64,000 bases of DNA from Comamonas endophytica (GTDB taxonomy: Bacteria > Pseudomonadota > Gammaproteobacteria > Burkholderiales > Burkholderiaceae_C): the NCBI RefSeq assembly GCF_023634805.2, contig NZ_CP106881.1, positions 3,129,501 through 3,193,500 of the forward strand, in the 5' to 3' direction. Shown piece by piece: positions 24,922 to 36,163 of the stretch. Under the pieces are notes generated by a model. It made no database searches. It worked only from the letters and a program-made list of their open reading frames with translations, and was not told the origin of the DNA. The first letter of the stretch is position 1. Each line of letters begins with the position of its first letter. The translations under genes and the position numbers were made by a program.

Positions 24922-27798
24922 ATGTCGAGTAACACTGTTGCCGAGTTTGCCGCCGAACTCAAAAAATCCCCCGAAACCTTGTTGCAACAACTGAGCTCCG
25001 CCGGTGTTGCCAAGGCCTCGGCTTCCGATGCGTTGACCGAGTCCGATAAACAGAAACTGCTCTCGCACCTGCAGGCCAGCCATGGCACAGGCGGAGCTGA
25101 CCGCAAGAAAATCACATTGACGAAAAAGTCGACGAGCGAAATCAAGCAGGCTGACGCCACCGGCCGCGCCCGCACCATTCAAGTGGAAGTGCGCAAGAAG
25201 CGCACCTTCATCAAGCGTGACGAAGGCAGCGAAGCTGCTTCCGAAAGCGAAGCCGCTCAGGCTGCCGCCGCCCAGGAGCTGGCCGCCAGCGCCAACGCGC
25301 AGCGCGAAGCCGAGGAACTGGTGCGCCGCGAGGAAGCCGCGCGCCAGCAGGTGCAGCTGATCAGCCAGCAGGAGGAAGAACTGGTGGAAAAACGCCGTGA
25401 GCGCGAAGAGCGCGAACGCCGCGAGCGCGAAGCCGAGGAGCGGGCTGCGGCCTATGCTGCCCAGGAAGCCGCGAAGATCGCCCAGGCCAACGCGCAAAAG
25501 GCCGAAGCCTCGCGCGAATACAAGGCGGAAGCCGCCGCCCGCAATGCCGCCCAGGCGGCCGCGCGCGAAAAGGCCGAGGAAGAGTCGCGTCAGCGTGCCG
25601 CTGAGGAAGCGACGCGCGCCAAGGATCTCGACGAGCGCCGCCGCAGGGCCCAGGCCGAAGCCGAGGCCATCCGCGCCATGATGGCTGCGCCCAAGCGCGT
25701 GCTGGTGGCGAAGAAGCCCGAGGAGCCGCCCAAGCCGGCCGCCGTGGCCAAGCCCGCGGGCGACGCCAAGAAGGGCACGCTGCACAAGCCTGCCACCGGC
25801 TCCACCGCGGCACGCCCCGGCGCTGCTGCCCCCGCGCCTGCCGCAGGTGCGGGCAAGGAAGTCAAGTCCGCCAAGCTGTCCTCCAGCTGGGCTGGCGACG
25901 GCAAGAAGAAGGAAATCAAGACGCGCGGCGACAGCGCTGCCACGCCCGGCCGTGGCACCAGCAACTGGCGCAGCGGCCCGCGCGGCGGCAGCCGCCGCGG
26001 CGGCAATGACCGCCACGAGCAGCAGCAGCATGCACCGGCGGAGTTCCGCGCGATCGAGGTGCACGTGCCCGAGACCATCACGGTGTCGGAGCTGGCGCAC
26101 AAGATGTCGGTCAAGGCTTCCGAGCTGATCAAGGTGTTGATGAAGATGGGCCAGATGGTCACCATCAACCAGCCCCTGGACCAGGACACGGCGATGATCG
26201 TGGTCGAGGAAATGGGCCACACCGCCAAGGTGGCGGCGCTGGACGACCCCGAAGCGTTCACCTTCGAGGAAACCTCGCAGGCGGAAGCCCTGCCGCGCGC
26301 CCCTGTGGTGACCGTCATGGGTCACGTCGACCACGGCAAGACCTCGCTGCTCGACTACATCCGCCGCACCAAGGTGGCGGGTGGCGAAGCCGGCGGCATC
26401 ACGCAGCACATCGGTGCCTACCATGTGAAGACCGAGCGCGGCATGGTGTCCTTCCTGGATACCCCGGGCCACGAGGCCTTCACGGCCATGCGTGCCCGCG
26501 GTGCGCAGGCCACCGACATCGTGATCCTGGTGGTTGCCGCCGACGACGGCGTCATGCCCCAGACCAAGGAAGCCATCAAGCACGCCAAGGCGGCGGGTGT
26601 TCCCATCGTCGTGGCCATCACCAAGTCGGACAAGCCCGATGCCAACTTCGAGCGCGTGAAGCAGGAGCTGGTGGTCGAAGAGGTCGTGCCCGAAGAGTAC
26701 GGCGGCGAGTCGCCCTTCGTGCCCGTGTCCTCCAAGACCGGCATGGGCATCGATGATCTGCTCGAGCAGGTGCTGCTGCAGGCCGAAGTGCTGGAACTCA
26801 AGGCTCCGGTCGAAGCCGCTGCCAAGGGCCTGGTCATCGAAGCCCAGCTCGACAAGGGCCGCGGCCCCGTGGCGACGGTGCTGGTGCAGTCCGGCACGCT
26901 GAAGGTGGGCGACGTGGTGCTGGCCGGCCAGACCTATGGCCGCGTGCGCGCCATGGTGGACGAAACCGGCAAGGCGACCAAGACCGCAGGTCCTTCGATC
27001 CCGGTGGAAATCCAGGGTCTGTCGGACGTGCCCGCGGCCGGCGACGAATTCATGGTGCTGGGCGACGAACGCCGCGCCCGTGAGATCGCCACCTACCGCG
27101 CCGGCAAGTTCCGCAACACCAAGCTGGCCAAGCAACAGGCTGCCAAGCTGGAGAACGTGTTTGCCGAGATGTCGGCGGGCGAGGTGCAGACCCTGCCCAT
27201 CATCATCAAGGCCGACGTGCAGGGTTCGCAGGAAGCCCTGGGCCAGTCGCTGCTCAAGCTGTCGACCGAGGAAGTGCGCGTGCAGCTGGTGTATGCCGGC
27301 GTGGGCGGCATCAGCGAGTCCGACATCAACCTGGCGATTGCCTCTAAGGCCATCGTGATCGGCTTCAACGTGCGCGCCGATGCGAATGCCCGCAAGACGG
27401 CCGAGAACAACGACGTCGAGATCCGTTACTACAACATCATCTATGACGCTGTGGACGAGCTCAAGGCGGCGATGTCCGGCATGCTGGCACCCGAGCAGCG
27501 TGAAGAGATCATCGGCATGGCCGAGATCCGCACGGTGTTCGTGGCAACGAAGATCGGCACGATTGCCGGCTCGTACATCACGTCCGGCCATGTCACGCGC
27601 AATGCACGCTTCCGCCTGCTGCGCGACAACATCGTCGTCTACACCGGCGAGATCGAGTCGATCAAGCGCCTCAAGGACGACGTCAAGGAAGTCAAGGAAG
27701 GCTTCGAGTGCGGTATCAAGCTCCGGAACTACAACGACATCAAGGAAGGTGACGTGCTGGAAGTCTTCGAGATCAAGGAAATCGCACGGACGCTGTAA
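24922..27798 (+). CDS. infB: Translation initiation factor IF-2
   Basis: A 958-aa GTPase delivering fMet-tRNA to the 30S subunit. The first 50 residues form an IF2N domain ([20 protein letters not shown]). A long charged, Ala/Glu/Arg-rich helical linker follows (about 80-250), then a Gly/Arg-rich stretch and a second IF2N domain ([20 protein letters not shown]). The G domain has GHVDHGKT near residue 468, DTPGHEAF near 513, and a TKSD in the NKxD position. Domains II-IV end with [20 protein letters not shown]. The size is large but normal for beta-proteobacteria. rbfA follows after 3 bp. Confidence 0.98.
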   Translation: MSSNTVAEFAAELKKSPETLLQQLSSAGVAKASASDALTESDKQKLLSHLQASHGTGGADRKKITLTKKSTSEIKQADATGRARTIQVEVRKKRTFIKRDEGSEAASESEAAQAAAAQELAASANAQREAEELVRREEAARQQVQLISQQEEELVEKRREREERERREREAEERAAAYAAQEAAKIAQANAQKAEASREYKAEAAARNAAQAAAREKAEEESRQRAAEEATRAKDLDERRRRAQAEAEAIRAMMAAPKRVLVAKKPEEPPKPAAVAKPAGDAKKGTLHKPATGSTAARPGAAAPAPAAGAGKEVKSAKLSSSWAGDGKKKEIKTRGDSAATPGRGTSNWRSGPRGGSRRGGNDRHEQQQHAPAEFRAIEVHVPETITVSELAHKMSVKASELIKVLMKMGQMVTINQPLDQDTAMIVVEEMGHTAKVAALDDPEAFTFEETSQAEALPRAPVVTVMGHVDHGKTSLLDYIRRTKVAGGEAGGITQHIGAYHVKTERGMVSFLDTPGHEAFTAMRARGAQATDIVILVVAADDGVMPQTKEAIKHAKAAGVPIVVAITKSDKPDANFERVKQELVVEEVVPEEYGGESPFVPVSSKTGMGIDDLLEQVLLQAEVLELKAPVEAAAKGLVIEAQLDKGRGPVATVLVQSGTLKVGDVVLAGQTYGRVRAMVDETGKATKTAGPSIPVEIQGLSDVPAAGDEFMVLGDERRAREIATYRAGKFRNTKLAKQQAAKLENVFAEMSAGEVQTLPIIIKADVQGSQEALGQSLLKLSTEEVRVQLVYAGVGGISESDINLAIASKAIVIGFNVRADANARKTAENNDVEIRYYNIIYDAVDELKAAMSGMLAPEQREEIIGMAEIRTVFVATKIGTIAGSYITSGHVTRNARFRLLRDNIVVYTGEIESIKRLKDDVKEVKEGFECGIKLRNYNDIKEGDVLEVFEIKEIARTL

Positions 27799-27801
27799 CC
27801 G

Positions 27802-28173
27802 ATGGCTGCCAAGAAACGCGCTGCGCCGAATCGCAGCTTCAAGGTCTCCGACCAGATCCAGCGCGATCTGTCGGAGCTGATCGCCCGGGAACTGAAGGAC
27901 CCGCGCGTGGGCATGGTCACCCTGCAAGGGGTGGAGGTCACTCCCGACTACGCCCACGCCAAGGTGTTCTTCAGCGTCCTCACGGGTGATCCCGAGCAGA
28001 CGCTCGAAGGCCTGAGCCAGGCCGCGGGCTTCCTGCGCGCGGGCCTGTTCAAGCGCCTGCACATCCATACCGTGCCCACGCTGCATTTCGTCTACGACCG
28101 TACGACGGAGCGCGCGTCCGACATGAACGCCTTGATCGCCAAGGCGGTTTCTTCGCGCGCGAAGGACGACTGA
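27802..28173 (+). CDS. rbfA: 30S ribosome-binding factor RbfA
   Basis: A 123-aa KH-fold protein needed for 16S rRNA 5'-end maturation and cold adaptation. The sequence begins with a basic tail ([20 protein letters not shown]), followed by the family core [20 protein letters not shown] and [19 protein letters not shown]. It is positioned 3 bp after infB and 2 bp before truB, the standard order, and translation is probably coupled. Confidence 0.97.
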   Translation: MAAKKRAAPNRSFKVSDQIQRDLSELIARELKDPRVGMVTLQGVEVTPDYAHAKVFFSVLTGDPEQTLEGLSQAAGFLRAGLFKRLHIHTVPTLHFVYDRTTERASDMNALIAKAVSSRAKDD

Positions 28174-28175
28174 GC

Positions 28176-29168
28176 ATGAACGCGCCACGCACCAGGGTGC
28201 AGCGGCGCCCTGTGCATGGGGTGTTGCTGCTTGACAAACCGCTGGGCTTTTCCAGCAACGACGCTTTGCAGAAGGTGAAGTGGTTGTTGCGCGCGGAAAA
28301 GGCCGGCCATACCGGTACGCTCGATCCATTGGCCAGCGGCGTCTTGCCGCTGTGCTTTGGCGCGGCCACCAAGTTCAGCCAGCTGCAGCTCGAAGCCGCC
28401 AAGACCTATGTGGCCATTGCCCGCCTGGGCGCGACCACGACCACTGCGGATGCGGAAGGCGAGGTCGTGCGCGAGCGGCCCGTGGACCTCACGGCCTTCA
28501 CGCCCGAGCGGCTGCAGTCCGTGGCACAGCGATTCACCGGCCCGATCTCGCAGGTGCCGCCCATGCACAGTGCCTTGAAGAAGGACGGCAAGGCGCTCTA
28601 CGAATATGCGCGCGAGGGCATCGAGATCGAGCGCCCGGCGCGCGCCGTGACGATCCATGCGCTCGAGATCAGCCTGTGCGAGGATGCGGACGGCTTTGCC
28701 GCGGTGAAGCTGGTCGTGACCTGCAGCAAGGGCACCTATATCCGCACGCTGGGTGAGGATGTGGGCGAGGCGCTGGGCTGCGGCGCGCACCTGCGCTTCC
28801 TGCGCCGCACCGATACCGGCGGGCTCGGGCTGGAAGCTTGCGTCACGCTCGAAGCGCTCGAGGCCATGGACGAGGAGCAGCGCCTGCTGCAGGTGCAGCC
28901 GCCCCAGGTGTTGCTGCATGAACACACGCCTGTCACGCTGAACGAGTACGATGCCGGACGTTTTCTGTCGGGCATGCGCCGGCGCGGCGACTGGGCGGAT
29001 GCGCCCGCCGTGGCGGTCTATGGCGAAAAGCCACACGCTTTGCTGGGAGTCGGCCATGTGCTGGCCGGGGAACTGATCCCCGACCGCCTGCTGAGTCCCC
29101 TGGAAATTCAACAAATTTTGGAAGGCACGCCGCGCCCAACAGACCGCGGCATTTTGGAAACTTTATGA
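28176..29168 (+). CDS. truB: tRNA pseudouridine-55 synthase TruB
   Basis: A 330-aa enzyme making the universal pseudouridine in the T-loop of tRNAs. Catalytic Asp50 is in [14 protein letters not shown]. Other family blocks are KPLGFSSND near the N-terminus, [19 protein letters not shown], and [22 protein letters not shown]-terminal PUA-like part follows residue 250. The last bases overlap the typA ATG (ATGA), indicating coupled translation. Confidence 0.97.
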   Translation: MNAPRTRVQRRPVHGVLLLDKPLGFSSNDALQKVKWLLRAEKAGHTGTLDPLASGVLPLCFGAATKFSQLQLEAAKTYVAIARLGATTTTADAEGEVVRERPVDLTAFTPERLQSVAQRFTGPISQVPPMHSALKKDGKALYEYAREGIEIERPARAVTIHALEISLCEDADGFAAVKLVVTCSKGTYIRTLGEDVGEALGCGAHLRFLRRTDTGGLGLEACVTLEALEAMDEEQRLLQVQPPQVLLHEHTPVTLNEYDAGRFLSGMRRRGDWADAPAVAVYGEKPHALLGVGHVLAGELIPDRLLSPLEIQQILEGTPRPTDRGILETL

Positions 29169-30991
29169 GTACACAAATCCGCAACATCGCGATCATCGCG
29201 CACGTTGACCACGGCAAAACCACCATGGTCGATCAGCTCCTGCGCCAGTCCGGCACCTTTGCAGAGCATGAAAAGGTGGTCGACACCGTCATGGACAACA
29301 ATGCCATCGAGCGCGAGCGCGGCATCACCATCCTGGCCAAGAACTGTGCCGTGAGCTGGGAAGGCACGCACATCAACATTCTCGACACGCCCGGCCACGC
29401 GGACTTCGGCGGCGAAGTGGAACGTGCGCTGTCGATGGTCGACGGCGTGGTGCTGCTGATCGACGCGCAGGAGGGCCCCATGCCCCAGACGCGTTTCGTG
29501 ACCAAGAAGGCGCTGGCCCTGGGCCTCAAGCCCATCGTCGTGGTCAACAAGGTGGACAAGCCCGGTGCGCGTCCCGACTACGTGGTCAACGCCGCCTTCG
29601 ACCTGTTCGACAAGCTCGGCGCGACCGATGAGCAGCTCGACTTCCCCGTGGTCTACGCCTCGGGCATCAATGGCTGGTCCTCCCTCGAGGAAGGCGCTCC
29701 CGGCGAGCAGTGGGGCACCGACATGTCGGCCCTGTTCAACACCATCCTGACGCACGTGCCTTCGGTCGAGGGCGATGCCTCGGCACCCCTGCAGATGCAG
29801 GTCTCTGCGCTGGACTATTCCACCTTCGTCGGCCGTATCGGCGTGGGCCGCATCACCCAGGGCACGATCAAGATGGGCCAGGACGTGATGGTCATGGCCG
29901 GTCCGGACGGCAAGTCCTACAAGGGCCGCATCAACCAGATCCACAAGTTCCAGGGCATCGACCGCGTGCAGGTCAACGAGGCCGGCCCGAGCGACATCGT
30001 TCTGGTCAACGGCATCGAGAACGTCGGCATCGGTGAAACCATCACCGACCCGCTGAACCCGCAGCCGCTGCCCATGCTCAAGATCGACGAACCGACCTTG
30101 ACCATGAACTTCTGCGTGAACACCTCGCCCCTGGCCGGCCGTGAAGGCAAGTTCGTGACCAGCCGCCAGATCTGGGACCGCCTGCAAAAGGAACTGCGCT
30201 CGAACGTGGCCCTGCGCGTGCGTGAGACCGACGAAGACGGCATTTTCGAAGTGTCGGGCCGCGGCGAACTGCACCTCACCATCCTGCTGGAAGAAATGCG
30301 CCGCGAAGGCTACGAGCTGGCAGTGTCCAAGCCGCGCGTCGTGTTCCGCGACATCGACGGCGAACGCAACGAGCCGATTGAGCTGGTCACGGCCGACATC
30401 GAGGAAGGCCACCAGGGCGGCGTGATGCAGGCGCTGGGCGAGCGCAAGGGCGAGCTGGTCAACATGGAACCCGATGGCCGCGGCCGCGTGCGCCTGGAGT
30501 ACCGCATCCCGGCGCGTGGCCTGATCGGCTTCACCAACGAGTTCCTGAACCTGACGCGTGGTTCGGGCCTGATCTCGAACATCTTCGACAGCTACGAGCC
30601 GCACAAGGGCGACATCGGCGGGCGCAAGAACGGCGTGCTGATCTCCATGGACGACGGTGAAATCTTCACCTACGCCCTGGGCAAGCTCGACGACCGCGGC
30701 CGCATGTTCGTCAAGGCCGGCGATCCGGTGTACGAAGGCATGATCATCGGTATTCACAGCCGCGACAACGACCTGGTCGTGAACGCCACGCGTACCAAGC
30801 AGCTGACCAACTTCCGCGTTTCCGGCAAGGAAGACGCGATCAAGATCACGCCCCCGATCGACCTGTCGCTGGAATACGGCGTCGAGTTCATCGAGGACGA
30901 TGAGCTGGTCGAGATCACGCCCAAGAGCATCCGCGTGCGCAAGCGCTTCCTCAAGGAACACGACCGCAAGCGCGCTTCGCGCGAAGGCTGA
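29165..30991 (+). CDS. typA: Ribosome-associated GTPase TypA/BipA
   Basis: A 608-aa elongation-factor-like GTPase that assists 50S assembly and stress and cold responses. G1 is [12 protein letters not shown] (about 12-23), the switch region is [13 protein letters not shown]3 is [14 protein letters not shown], and G4 is [11 protein letters not shown]. Domains II, III and V and the specific C-terminal domain ([20 protein letters not shown]) are complete. It is the last gene of the rimP operon. Its ATG overlaps truB by four bases, and a strong terminator follows 39 bp after the stop. Confidence 0.98.
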   Translation: MSTQIRNIAIIAHVDHGKTTMVDQLLRQSGTFAEHEKVVDTVMDNNAIERERGITILAKNCAVSWEGTHINILDTPGHADFGGEVERALSMVDGVVLLIDAQEGPMPQTRFVTKKALALGLKPIVVVNKVDKPGARPDYVVNAAFDLFDKLGATDEQLDFPVVYASGINGWSSLEEGAPGEQWGTDMSALFNTILTHVPSVEGDASAPLQMQVSALDYSTFVGRIGVGRITQGTIKMGQDVMVMAGPDGKSYKGRINQIHKFQGIDRVQVNEAGPSDIVLVNGIENVGIGETITDPLNPQPLPMLKIDEPTLTMNFCVNTSPLAGREGKFVTSRQIWDRLQKELRSNVALRVRETDEDGIFEVSGRGELHLTILLEEMRREGYELAVSKPRVVFRDIDGERNEPIELVTADIEEGHQGGVMQALGERKGELVNMEPDGRGRVRLEYRIPARGLIGFTNEFLNLTRGSGLISNIFDSYEPHKGDIGGRKNGVLISMDDGEIFTYALGKLDDRGRMFVKAGDPVYEGMIIGIHSRDNDLVVNATRTKQLTNFRVSGKEDAIKITPPIDLSLEYGVEFIEDDELVEITPKSIRVRKRFLKEHDRKRASREG

Positions 30992-31029
30992 TAGCCCCAA
31001 TGCCGCGCAGGCCACTGCGCTGCGTCCAG

Positions 31030-31057
31030 AAAAAGCCGCCTCGTGCGGCTTTTTTTG
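31030..31057 (+). terminator. Terminator of the rimP-typA operon
   Basis: Stem AAAAGCCGC-CTCGT-GCGGCTTTTTTT. It is a classic intrinsic terminator located just past typA. Confidence 0.9.
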
Positions 31058-31156
31058 CGTCTGCGACAAGGGTTGCGGCATGGCCTCGGTTAAGGTTGAA
31101 GGTTGGCGCGCAGCCGCGGGGTTGCGCGGGAATCACCTGTAGACAGAGGAAAAATC

Positions 31157-32251
31157 ATGACGGAGACAAATGCGCTGGTCCTGACCGAAGTGCGGGGCCG
31201 CATCGGCTGCATCACCCTCAACCGCGCGCGCGCGCTCAACGCGCTGTCGCTCGAGATGGTGCGCGAACTGATGGCCGCGCTGCTCGAGTGGAAGGATGAC
31301 CCGCAGGTGCTGGCGGTGGCCCTGCGCGGCAGCAGCAAGGAGGGCGTGTTTGGCGCGCTGTGCGCGGGCGGCGATATCCGCTTCCTGCACCAGGCGGGCA
31401 GCACGGGCAACCCGCAGCTCGAGGACTTCTTCACCGAGGAATATGCGCTCAACCACCTGATCCACCACTATCCCAAGCCCTACATCGCCTTCATGGACGG
31501 CATCGTGATGGGCGGCGGCATGGGCATCAGCCAGGGCGCAAGCGCGCGCATCGTGACCGAGCGCACGAAGATGGCCATGCCCGAGACGGCCATCGGCCTG
31601 TTTCCGGACGTCGGCGGCGGCTATTTCCTCAGCCGCTGCCCGGGCCGCGCCGGCGAATGGCTGGGCCTCACGGGGGACATGATCGGTGCGGGTGATGCCA
31701 TTGCGCTGAACCTGGCCGATGGCTTCATTGCTTCGGAACAACTGCCCGCGCTGTGGGAGACTTTGATCACCCGGGAATTTGGCGACAGCGCTGCGGTGCA
31801 GCAGTGGATCGATGGGCAACTCGGCACCACCGAGGCCCACCACGCAGGCCGACAGTCCGAGATCGACCGTTTCTTCGCCTTGCCCACCGTGCCGGCGATC
31901 GTCGATGCGCTGGAGGCCGATGGCAGCGATTGGGCCCAGGCCACTGCAGCGACGCTGCGCAAGCGCTCGCCGCTGATGCTGCATGTGGTGCTGGAACAGG
32001 TGCGCCGCGCGCGCGAAATGGATCTGGCCGACGACCTGCGCATGGAGCGCGACATGGTGCGCCATTGCTTCTACCTGCGCCCCGGCCAGAGCGAGACCGT
32101 CGAGGGCATCCGAGCGCTGGCGGTGGACAAGGACCATGCGCCGCGTTGGAACCCGGCACGCATCGAGGAGGTGCAGGAGGCGGACTGGCAGGCGTTCTTC
32201 GTGAGCCCGTGGCCGGCGCATGCGCATCCGCTGGCGGGGCTGGCCGATTGA
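31157..32251 (+). CDS. Enoyl-CoA hydratase/isomerase, 3-hydroxyisobutyryl-CoA hydrolase-like
   Basis: A 364-aa crotonase-fold protein in the long HIBCH subfamily. The oxyanion-hole blocks are LCAGGDIRFLHQAG and GIVMGGGMGISQGASARIV. The catalytic segment ERTKMAMPETAIGLFPDVGG carries the Glu and the GGGYFLSR continuation seen in HIBCH. The extra C-terminal 100 residues (RERDMVRHCF-type region, here RMERDMVRHCFYLRPGQSET) are also HIBCH-like. The predicted role is valine or acyl-CoA catabolism, hydrolysing 3-hydroxyisobutyryl-CoA or hydrating an enoyl-CoA. The start at 31157 has GAGGA, and the upstream 18 codons are rejected. It appears to be a single-gene unit. Confidence 0.85.
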   Translation: MTETNALVLTEVRGRIGCITLNRARALNALSLEMVRELMAALLEWKDDPQVLAVALRGSSKEGVFGALCAGGDIRFLHQAGSTGNPQLEDFFTEEYALNHLIHHYPKPYIAFMDGIVMGGGMGISQGASARIVTERTKMAMPETAIGLFPDVGGGYFLSRCPGRAGEWLGLTGDMIGAGDAIALNLADGFIASEQLPALWETLITREFGDSAAVQQWIDGQLGTTEAHHAGRQSEIDRFFALPTVPAIVDALEADGSDWAQATAATLRKRSPLMLHVVLEQVRRAREMDLADDLRMERDMVRHCFYLRPGQSETVEGIRALAVDKDHAPRWNPARIEEVQEADWQAFFVSPWPAHAHPLAGLAD

Positions 32252-32260
32252 GGCTTCAAA

Positions 32261-32316
32261 CCGTTCGTCCTGAGCTCGAACGAGATTCATCCGTTCGTCC
32301 TGAGCCTGTCGAAGGA
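32261..32316. repeat. Tandem CCGTTCGTCCTGAGC intergenic repeats
   Basis: Two tandem copies of the same motif family as at 3491-3637. The first, 32261-32283, reads CCGTTCGTCCTGAGCTCGAA and is truncated. The second, 32291-32316, reads CCGTTCGTCCTGAGCCTGTC followed by GAAGGA and is complete. They sit between a forward gene and the reverse smpB gene, that is, at convergent 3' ends, the usual place for such elements. Confidence 0.65.
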
Positions 32317-32349
32317 TGAATGGCCCTGGTCAAGACGGGGCCCGCAACC

Positions 32350-32823
32350 TCAACGATTGCGCCCCTTCATCGCCCGCTCCACCTCGCGCTTGCCTTCGCG
32401 GTCCTTGATGGTGTCGCGCTTGTCGTGCTCACCCTTGCCCTTGGCCAGCGCGATCTCGGCCTTGACCAGGCCGTTCTTCCAGTGCAGGTTCAGCGGCACC
32501 AGGGTGTAGCCCTTTTGCTCGACCTTGCCGATCAGCCTGCGGATCTCTTCCTTGTGCAGCAGCAGCTTCTTGGTGCGCGCGGCGTCGGGACTCACGTGGG
32601 TCGAGGCGGTGCGCAGCGGGTTGATCTGGCAGCCGATCAGGTACAGCTCGCCGTCCTTGATGACGACGTAGCCATCGGTCAGCTGCACCTTGCCTTCGCG
32701 CAGCGCCTTGACCTCCCAGCCGTGCAGCACCATGCCGGCTTCGTGGCGTTCCTCGAAGAAGTAGTTGTAAGCCGCTTTTTTGTTGTCGGCTATGCGGGAC
32801 GGGGAATCAGTTTTTTTGGCCAT
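32350..32823 (-). CDS. smpB: SsrA-binding protein SmpB
   Basis: A 157-aa RNA-binding protein that carries tmRNA to stalled ribosomes. Family text: [20 protein letters not shown], then [30 protein letters not shown] and a basic C-terminal tail ending [13 protein letters not shown], which enters the mRNA channel. The ATG at 32823 fits exactly. The very long open frame above it is the antisense of ratA. It is divergent from ratA-rnfH, a neighbourhood common in beta- and gamma-proteobacteria. Confidence 0.97.
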   Translation of the reverse strand: MAKKTDSPSRIADNKKAAYNYFFEERHEAGMVLHGWEVKALREGKVQLTDGYVVIKDGELYLIGCQINPLRTASTHVSPDAARTKKLLLHKEEIRRLIGKVEQKGYTLVPLNLHWKNGLVKAEIALAKGKGEHDKRDTIKDREGKREVERAMKGRNR

Positions 32824-32967
32824 GTATGAATTAAGTGCGGCGCAATCCGGGAAATGAAAGCTCTCCCTACAATGTGGTTTGTCGTCTCGCTTCAGAGATT
32901 CTAGTTTCCAACGGCCCCGGATGCATGCAACAAGCCTTGGCAGCATCGCCACTCGGGCCCCAATTCC

Positions 32968-33408
32968 ATGAAAACAGTCAACAAATCCGTCCTCATCTGG
33001 TACAGCCCTGAAGAAATGTATGCACTGGTGACGGATGTGGACCATTACGCCGATTTCCTGCCCTGGTGCGACCATGCGCGCATCCTGGAGCAGGATGAGC
33101 ACGGCATGACGGCCGAAGTGGGCATGGCCATGGGCGGGTTGCGCAAATCCTTCGTCACCCGCAATACCCACGAGCCCGGCCGGCGCGTGAACATCCGGCT
33201 GGTCGAGGGCCCGTTCTCGCATCTCGAGGGCGACTGGTGCTTCCACGCGGTGGGCGACGGCTCGCAGCGCGCCTGCAAGGTGGAGCTGCGCCTGACCTAT
33301 GGCTTCGACAGCATGGCGCTGGCGGCGCTGGTCGGGCCGGTATTCGACCGCATCGCGGCCTCGATGGTCGATGCCTTCATCAAGCGCGCGGAACAGGTCT
33401 ATGGCTGA
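32968..33408 (+). CDS. ratA: RatA family START/SRPBCC protein (ubiquinone-binding Coq10-like)
   Basis: A 146-aa SRPBCC-fold protein. Motifs: [29 protein letters not shown], of which the family core is [10 protein letters not shown], then [13 protein letters not shown] and [21 protein letters not shown]. coli RatA was described as inhibiting 70S formation, while the mitochondrial relative Coq10 binds ubiquinone. Which role holds here cannot be read from sequence, and no antitoxin activity should be assumed. It overlaps rnfH by 8 bp. Confidence 0.9.
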   Translation: MKTVNKSVLIWYSPEEMYALVTDVDHYADFLPWCDHARILEQDEHGMTAEVGMAMGGLRKSFVTRNTHEPGRRVNIRLVEGPFSHLEGDWCFHAVGDGSQRACKVELRLTYGFDSMALAALVGPVFDRIAASMVDAFIKRAEQVYG

Positions 33409-33739
33409 AGACGCGGCTGCCTCGGCGCCGCTGTGCGTGGAGGTGGTGTTTTCCGCCCAGGCTGGGCAGACACAGGAGTGGACGCTGCACCTGCCGCCGC
33501 AGGCATGCCTGCAGGATGCACTGCGCGCCGTGGGCCTTGAAGCCAGCGCCTGCGAGGCAGGCATCTGGGGGCGGCGCGCCGAGCGCGCGCAACGGCTGCG
33601 CGACGGCGACCGGGTCGAGCTGTACCGGCCGCTGCTGGTCGATCCCAAGGTCGCGCGGCGCGAGCGCTTCGCGCGCCAGGGCGCGCGCGGGGCGGGACTG
33701 TTTTCACGCCAGCGCCCCGGGGGCAAGGCCGGTTACTGA
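33401..33739 (+). CDS. rnfH: RnfH family ubiquitin-like protein
   Basis: A 112-aa beta-grasp protein. Core text: [20 protein letters not shown], then [20 protein letters not shown] and [18 protein letters not shown], the RnfH signature. The C-terminus is Arg/Gly-rich. It starts at ATG 33401 within the end of ratA. Despite the name no rnf electron-transport genes are present, as is usual for this pair. Its stop overlaps the 3' end of the facing DUF4124 gene by 7 bp. Function is unknown. Confidence 0.9.
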   Translation: MAEDAAASAPLCVEVVFSAQAGQTQEWTLHLPPQACLQDALRAVGLEASACEAGIWGRRAERAQRLRDGDRVELYRPLLVDPKVARRERFARQGARGAGLFSRQRPGGKAGY

Positions 33740-34467
33740 ATCGTCGGCGGGGTGGGCTCTTCGGGGCGCCCCGGCCGTGGCGCGCCGGGGCGTGCGAGCT
33801 CCGGCGGGGTGGGGTCGCGCCGCGAGGCGGTCCCGGGGACTTCGGGCCGCGGCGTGTTGGCTGGAGTCGCGCTGGACGGGAGGGTGTTGGGCTCGACAGT
33901 GGCGGAAGTCGCCGGGCCTGCTGGCTGCGTGCGCGGTGCCGCAGTGCCGGCGCCTGGCCCGCAATCGCTGGCAATGATGCCCTGCGCGCGCTGGCGCTCC
34001 TGCGCCCGTGTGGCTTCATCCATATAGGCACGCTCGCCCTGGGCATTGGTGTGCGCCACCAGCCGGCCATCGATCAGCGTGGCCAGCGTCAAGCGGGCGC
34101 GCGCGCAGTTGTCCTGGCGCTGCTGTGCCTGCAGCCTTTGCTGCTGCTGCGCCAGCGCCTGGTCGCGCCTCGCCTGTTCGGCTTCCTCCGCGGCCTTGCG
34201 CGCCTGCAGCTCGCGGTCCACGCCGCGGCCCTCGACCGGGGCGGCAGGCGCGGCAGGGCCCGATGGGGCAGGGCCCGAGGGGGCGGGTATCGCGGCGGGG
34301 CGCACATTGGTGGGCCGCTGCAGGATGCGCTCGGGCGGCACCTGGTTGGGGGGCGGCAGGTCGCTGAAGACCTTGCGCCCCTGCGCGTCGAGCCATTGCC
34401 ACTGCGCCAGGGCATGGGTGGAAACCAGGCTGCTGGCGCACAGCAGGACAAGCGTGTAGACCTTCAT
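33733..34467 (-). CDS. DUF4124 domain-containing exported protein
   Basis: A 244-aa protein with a signal peptide (LVLLCASSLVSTHALA). The short DUF4124 domain follows immediately (QWQWLDAQGRKVFSDLPPP), a single beta-structured module of periplasmic proteins with no known activity. Residues 85-125 form an Arg/Glu/Gln-rich coiled coil (AEEAEQARRDQALAQQQQRL), and the final 70 residues are Pro/Thr/Ala-rich and probably disordered. The much longer open frame upstream runs antisense through guaB and is a shadow. The gene faces rnfH. Confidence 0.82.
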   Translation of the reverse strand: MKVYTLVLLCASSLVSTHALAQWQWLDAQGRKVFSDLPPPNQVPPERILQRPTNVRPAAIPAPSGPAPSGPAAPAAPVEGRGVDRELQARKAAEEAEQARRDQALAQQQQRLQAQQRQDNCARARLTLATLIDGRLVAHTNAQGERAYMDEATRAQERQRAQGIIASDCGPGAGTAAPRTQPAGPATSATVEPNTLPSSATPANTPRPEVPGTASRRDPTPPELARPGAPRPGRPEEPTPPTIQ

Positions 34468-34614
34468 GGGCGTTCGGGCGTGAGGTGAATGGAGGGCGGT
34501 GTCGCGCAGGAATCTTCGCACTTCGCCCGCAGCCTGCCAAGGCAAGCGGCAAAAACCGGGCCACGCCTCTAAGAATAGCCGGCACGGATACAATCGTTCT
34601 TTTGGAGCTTTCAC

Positions 34615-36090
34615 ATGCGCCTTCTTGGAAAAGCACTGACCTTCGACGATGTGTTGCTGGTTCCCGCTTACTCCCAAATCCTGCCCAAGGACACCTCCCT
34701 CGCGACCCGTTTCTCGCGCAATATCTCCCTGAACATTCCCCTGGTCTCCGCCGCGATGGACACCGTGACGGAAGCGCGCCTGGCCATTGCCATCGCGCAG
34801 GAGGGCGGTATCGGCATCATCCACAAGAACATGACGGCCCAGGAGCAGGCGGCCGAGGTGGCAAAGGTCAAGCGCCATGAATCCGGCGTCGTGATCGACC
34901 CTGTGGTCATCACCCCCGACCACACCGTGCTGCAGGTGCTGCAGCTGTCGGAAAACCTCGGCATCTCCGGCTTCCCGGTCTGCGATGGTGGCAAGGTGGT
35001 CGGCATCGTCACCAGCCGCGACGTGCGCTTCGAGACGCGCTACGACGTCAAGGTCAGCGAGATCATGACGCAGCGCGAGAAGCTGATCACGGTCAACGAG
35101 AAGGCCGGCACGACGCCCGCCGAAGCCAAGGCGCTGCTCAACAAGCACAAGCTCGAGCGCATCCTGGTCGTCAACGATGATTTCGAGCTCAAGGGCCTGA
35201 TCACCGTCAAGGACATCAACAAGCAGACCACCTTCCCGAACGCCGCGCGCGATGGCGCCGGCCGCCTGCGCGTGGGCGCGGCCGTGGGCGTGGGTGCGGG
35301 CACCGAGGAGCGCGTCGAGCTGCTGGTCAAGGCCGGCGTGGACGCGATCATCGTCGACACCGCGCACGGCCACAGCCAGGGCGTGATCGAGCGCGTGCGC
35401 TGGGTCAAGCAGAACTATCCGCAGGTCGATGTGGTGGGTGGCAACATCGCCACCGGCGCGGCTGCGCTGGCACTGGTCGAAGCCGGCGCCGACGCGGTGA
35501 AGGTCGGCATCGGCCCGGGCTCGATCTGCACGACGCGCATCGTCGCCGGTGTGGGCGTGCCGCAGATCATGGCCATCGACAGCGTGGCCACCGCGCTGCA
35601 GGGCACGGGCGTGCCGTTGATCGCCGACGGCGGCGTGCGCTTCTCGGGCGACATCGCCAAGGCGCTGGCAGCCGGGGCATCGACCATCATGATGGGCGGC
35701 ATGTTTGCCGGCACCGAGGAAGCGCCTGGCGAGGTCATCCTGTACCAGGGCCGCTCGTACAAGAGCTACCGCGGCATGGGCTCGATCGGCGCGATGCAGC
35801 AGGGCTCGGCTGACCGCTACTTCCAGGAGTCGTCGACCGGCAACCCCACGGCCGACAAGCTCGTGCCCGAAGGCATCGAAGGCCGCGTGCCCTACAAGGG
35901 CTCGATGGTCTCCATCGTCTACCAGATGGCCGGCGGCGTGCGTGCGGCCATGGGCTACTGCGGCTGCGCGAGCATCGAGGAGATGAACAACCGCGCCGAG
36001 TTCGTCGAGATCACCACGGCCGGCATTCGCGAGAGCCACGTCCATGACGTGCAGATCACCAAGGAAGCGCCCAACTACCGCGCCGATTAA
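34615..36090 (+). CDS. guaB: Inosine-5'-monophosphate dehydrogenase
   Basis: A 491-aa enzyme oxidising IMP to XMP with NAD, the first committed step to GMP. The catalytic Cys305 is in [13 protein letters not shown]. The IMP-binding loop is [19 protein letters not shown], and the flap region is [19 protein letters not shown]. Two CBS domains (about 95-205) are intact ([31 protein letters not shown]). The N-terminus [20 protein letters not shown] is canonical. A TACAAT box at 34589-34594 would give a very short leader with the GGAG site inside it. It forms an operon with guaA, 73 bp downstream. Confidence 0.98.
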   Translation: MRLLGKALTFDDVLLVPAYSQILPKDTSLATRFSRNISLNIPLVSAAMDTVTEARLAIAIAQEGGIGIIHKNMTAQEQAAEVAKVKRHESGVVIDPVVITPDHTVLQVLQLSENLGISGFPVCDGGKVVGIVTSRDVRFETRYDVKVSEIMTQREKLITVNEKAGTTPAEAKALLNKHKLERILVVNDDFELKGLITVKDINKQTTFPNAARDGAGRLRVGAAVGVGAGTEERVELLVKAGVDAIIVDTAHGHSQGVIERVRWVKQNYPQVDVVGGNIATGAAALALVEAGADAVKVGIGPGSICTTRIVAGVGVPQIMAIDSVATALQGTGVPLIADGGVRFSGDIAKALAAGASTIMMGGMFAGTEEAPGEVILYQGRSYKSYRGMGSIGAMQQGSADRYFQESSTGNPTADKLVPEGIEGRVPYKGSMVSIVYQMAGGVRAAMGYCGCASIEEMNNRAEFVEITTAGIRESHVHDVQITKEAPNYRAD

Positions 36091-36163
36091 AATCGGTTCA
36101 TCGCCATCCATGGCCCGATCCGCTGCTTCGGCAGGCGGGTCGGGCCTTGCCATTTTCCAGACC

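Noticed and set aside
24901..28329. A 1142-aa open frame on the minus strand opposite infB and rbfA
   Set aside because: It is antisense to well-conserved IF-2 and RbfA. The long frame results from GC-rich codon periodicity, and the translation has no family motifs.
29108..31081. A 657-aa minus-strand frame opposite typA
   Set aside because: It is antisense to TypA. The composition (His/Val/Asp-rich) is that of a shadow frame.
32968..33408. ratA read as a toxin-antitoxin system
   Set aside because: The name comes from one E. coli report. No antitoxin gene is adjacent, and the Coq10-like fold suggests a lipid-binding role. rnfH next to it is not known to act as an antidote.
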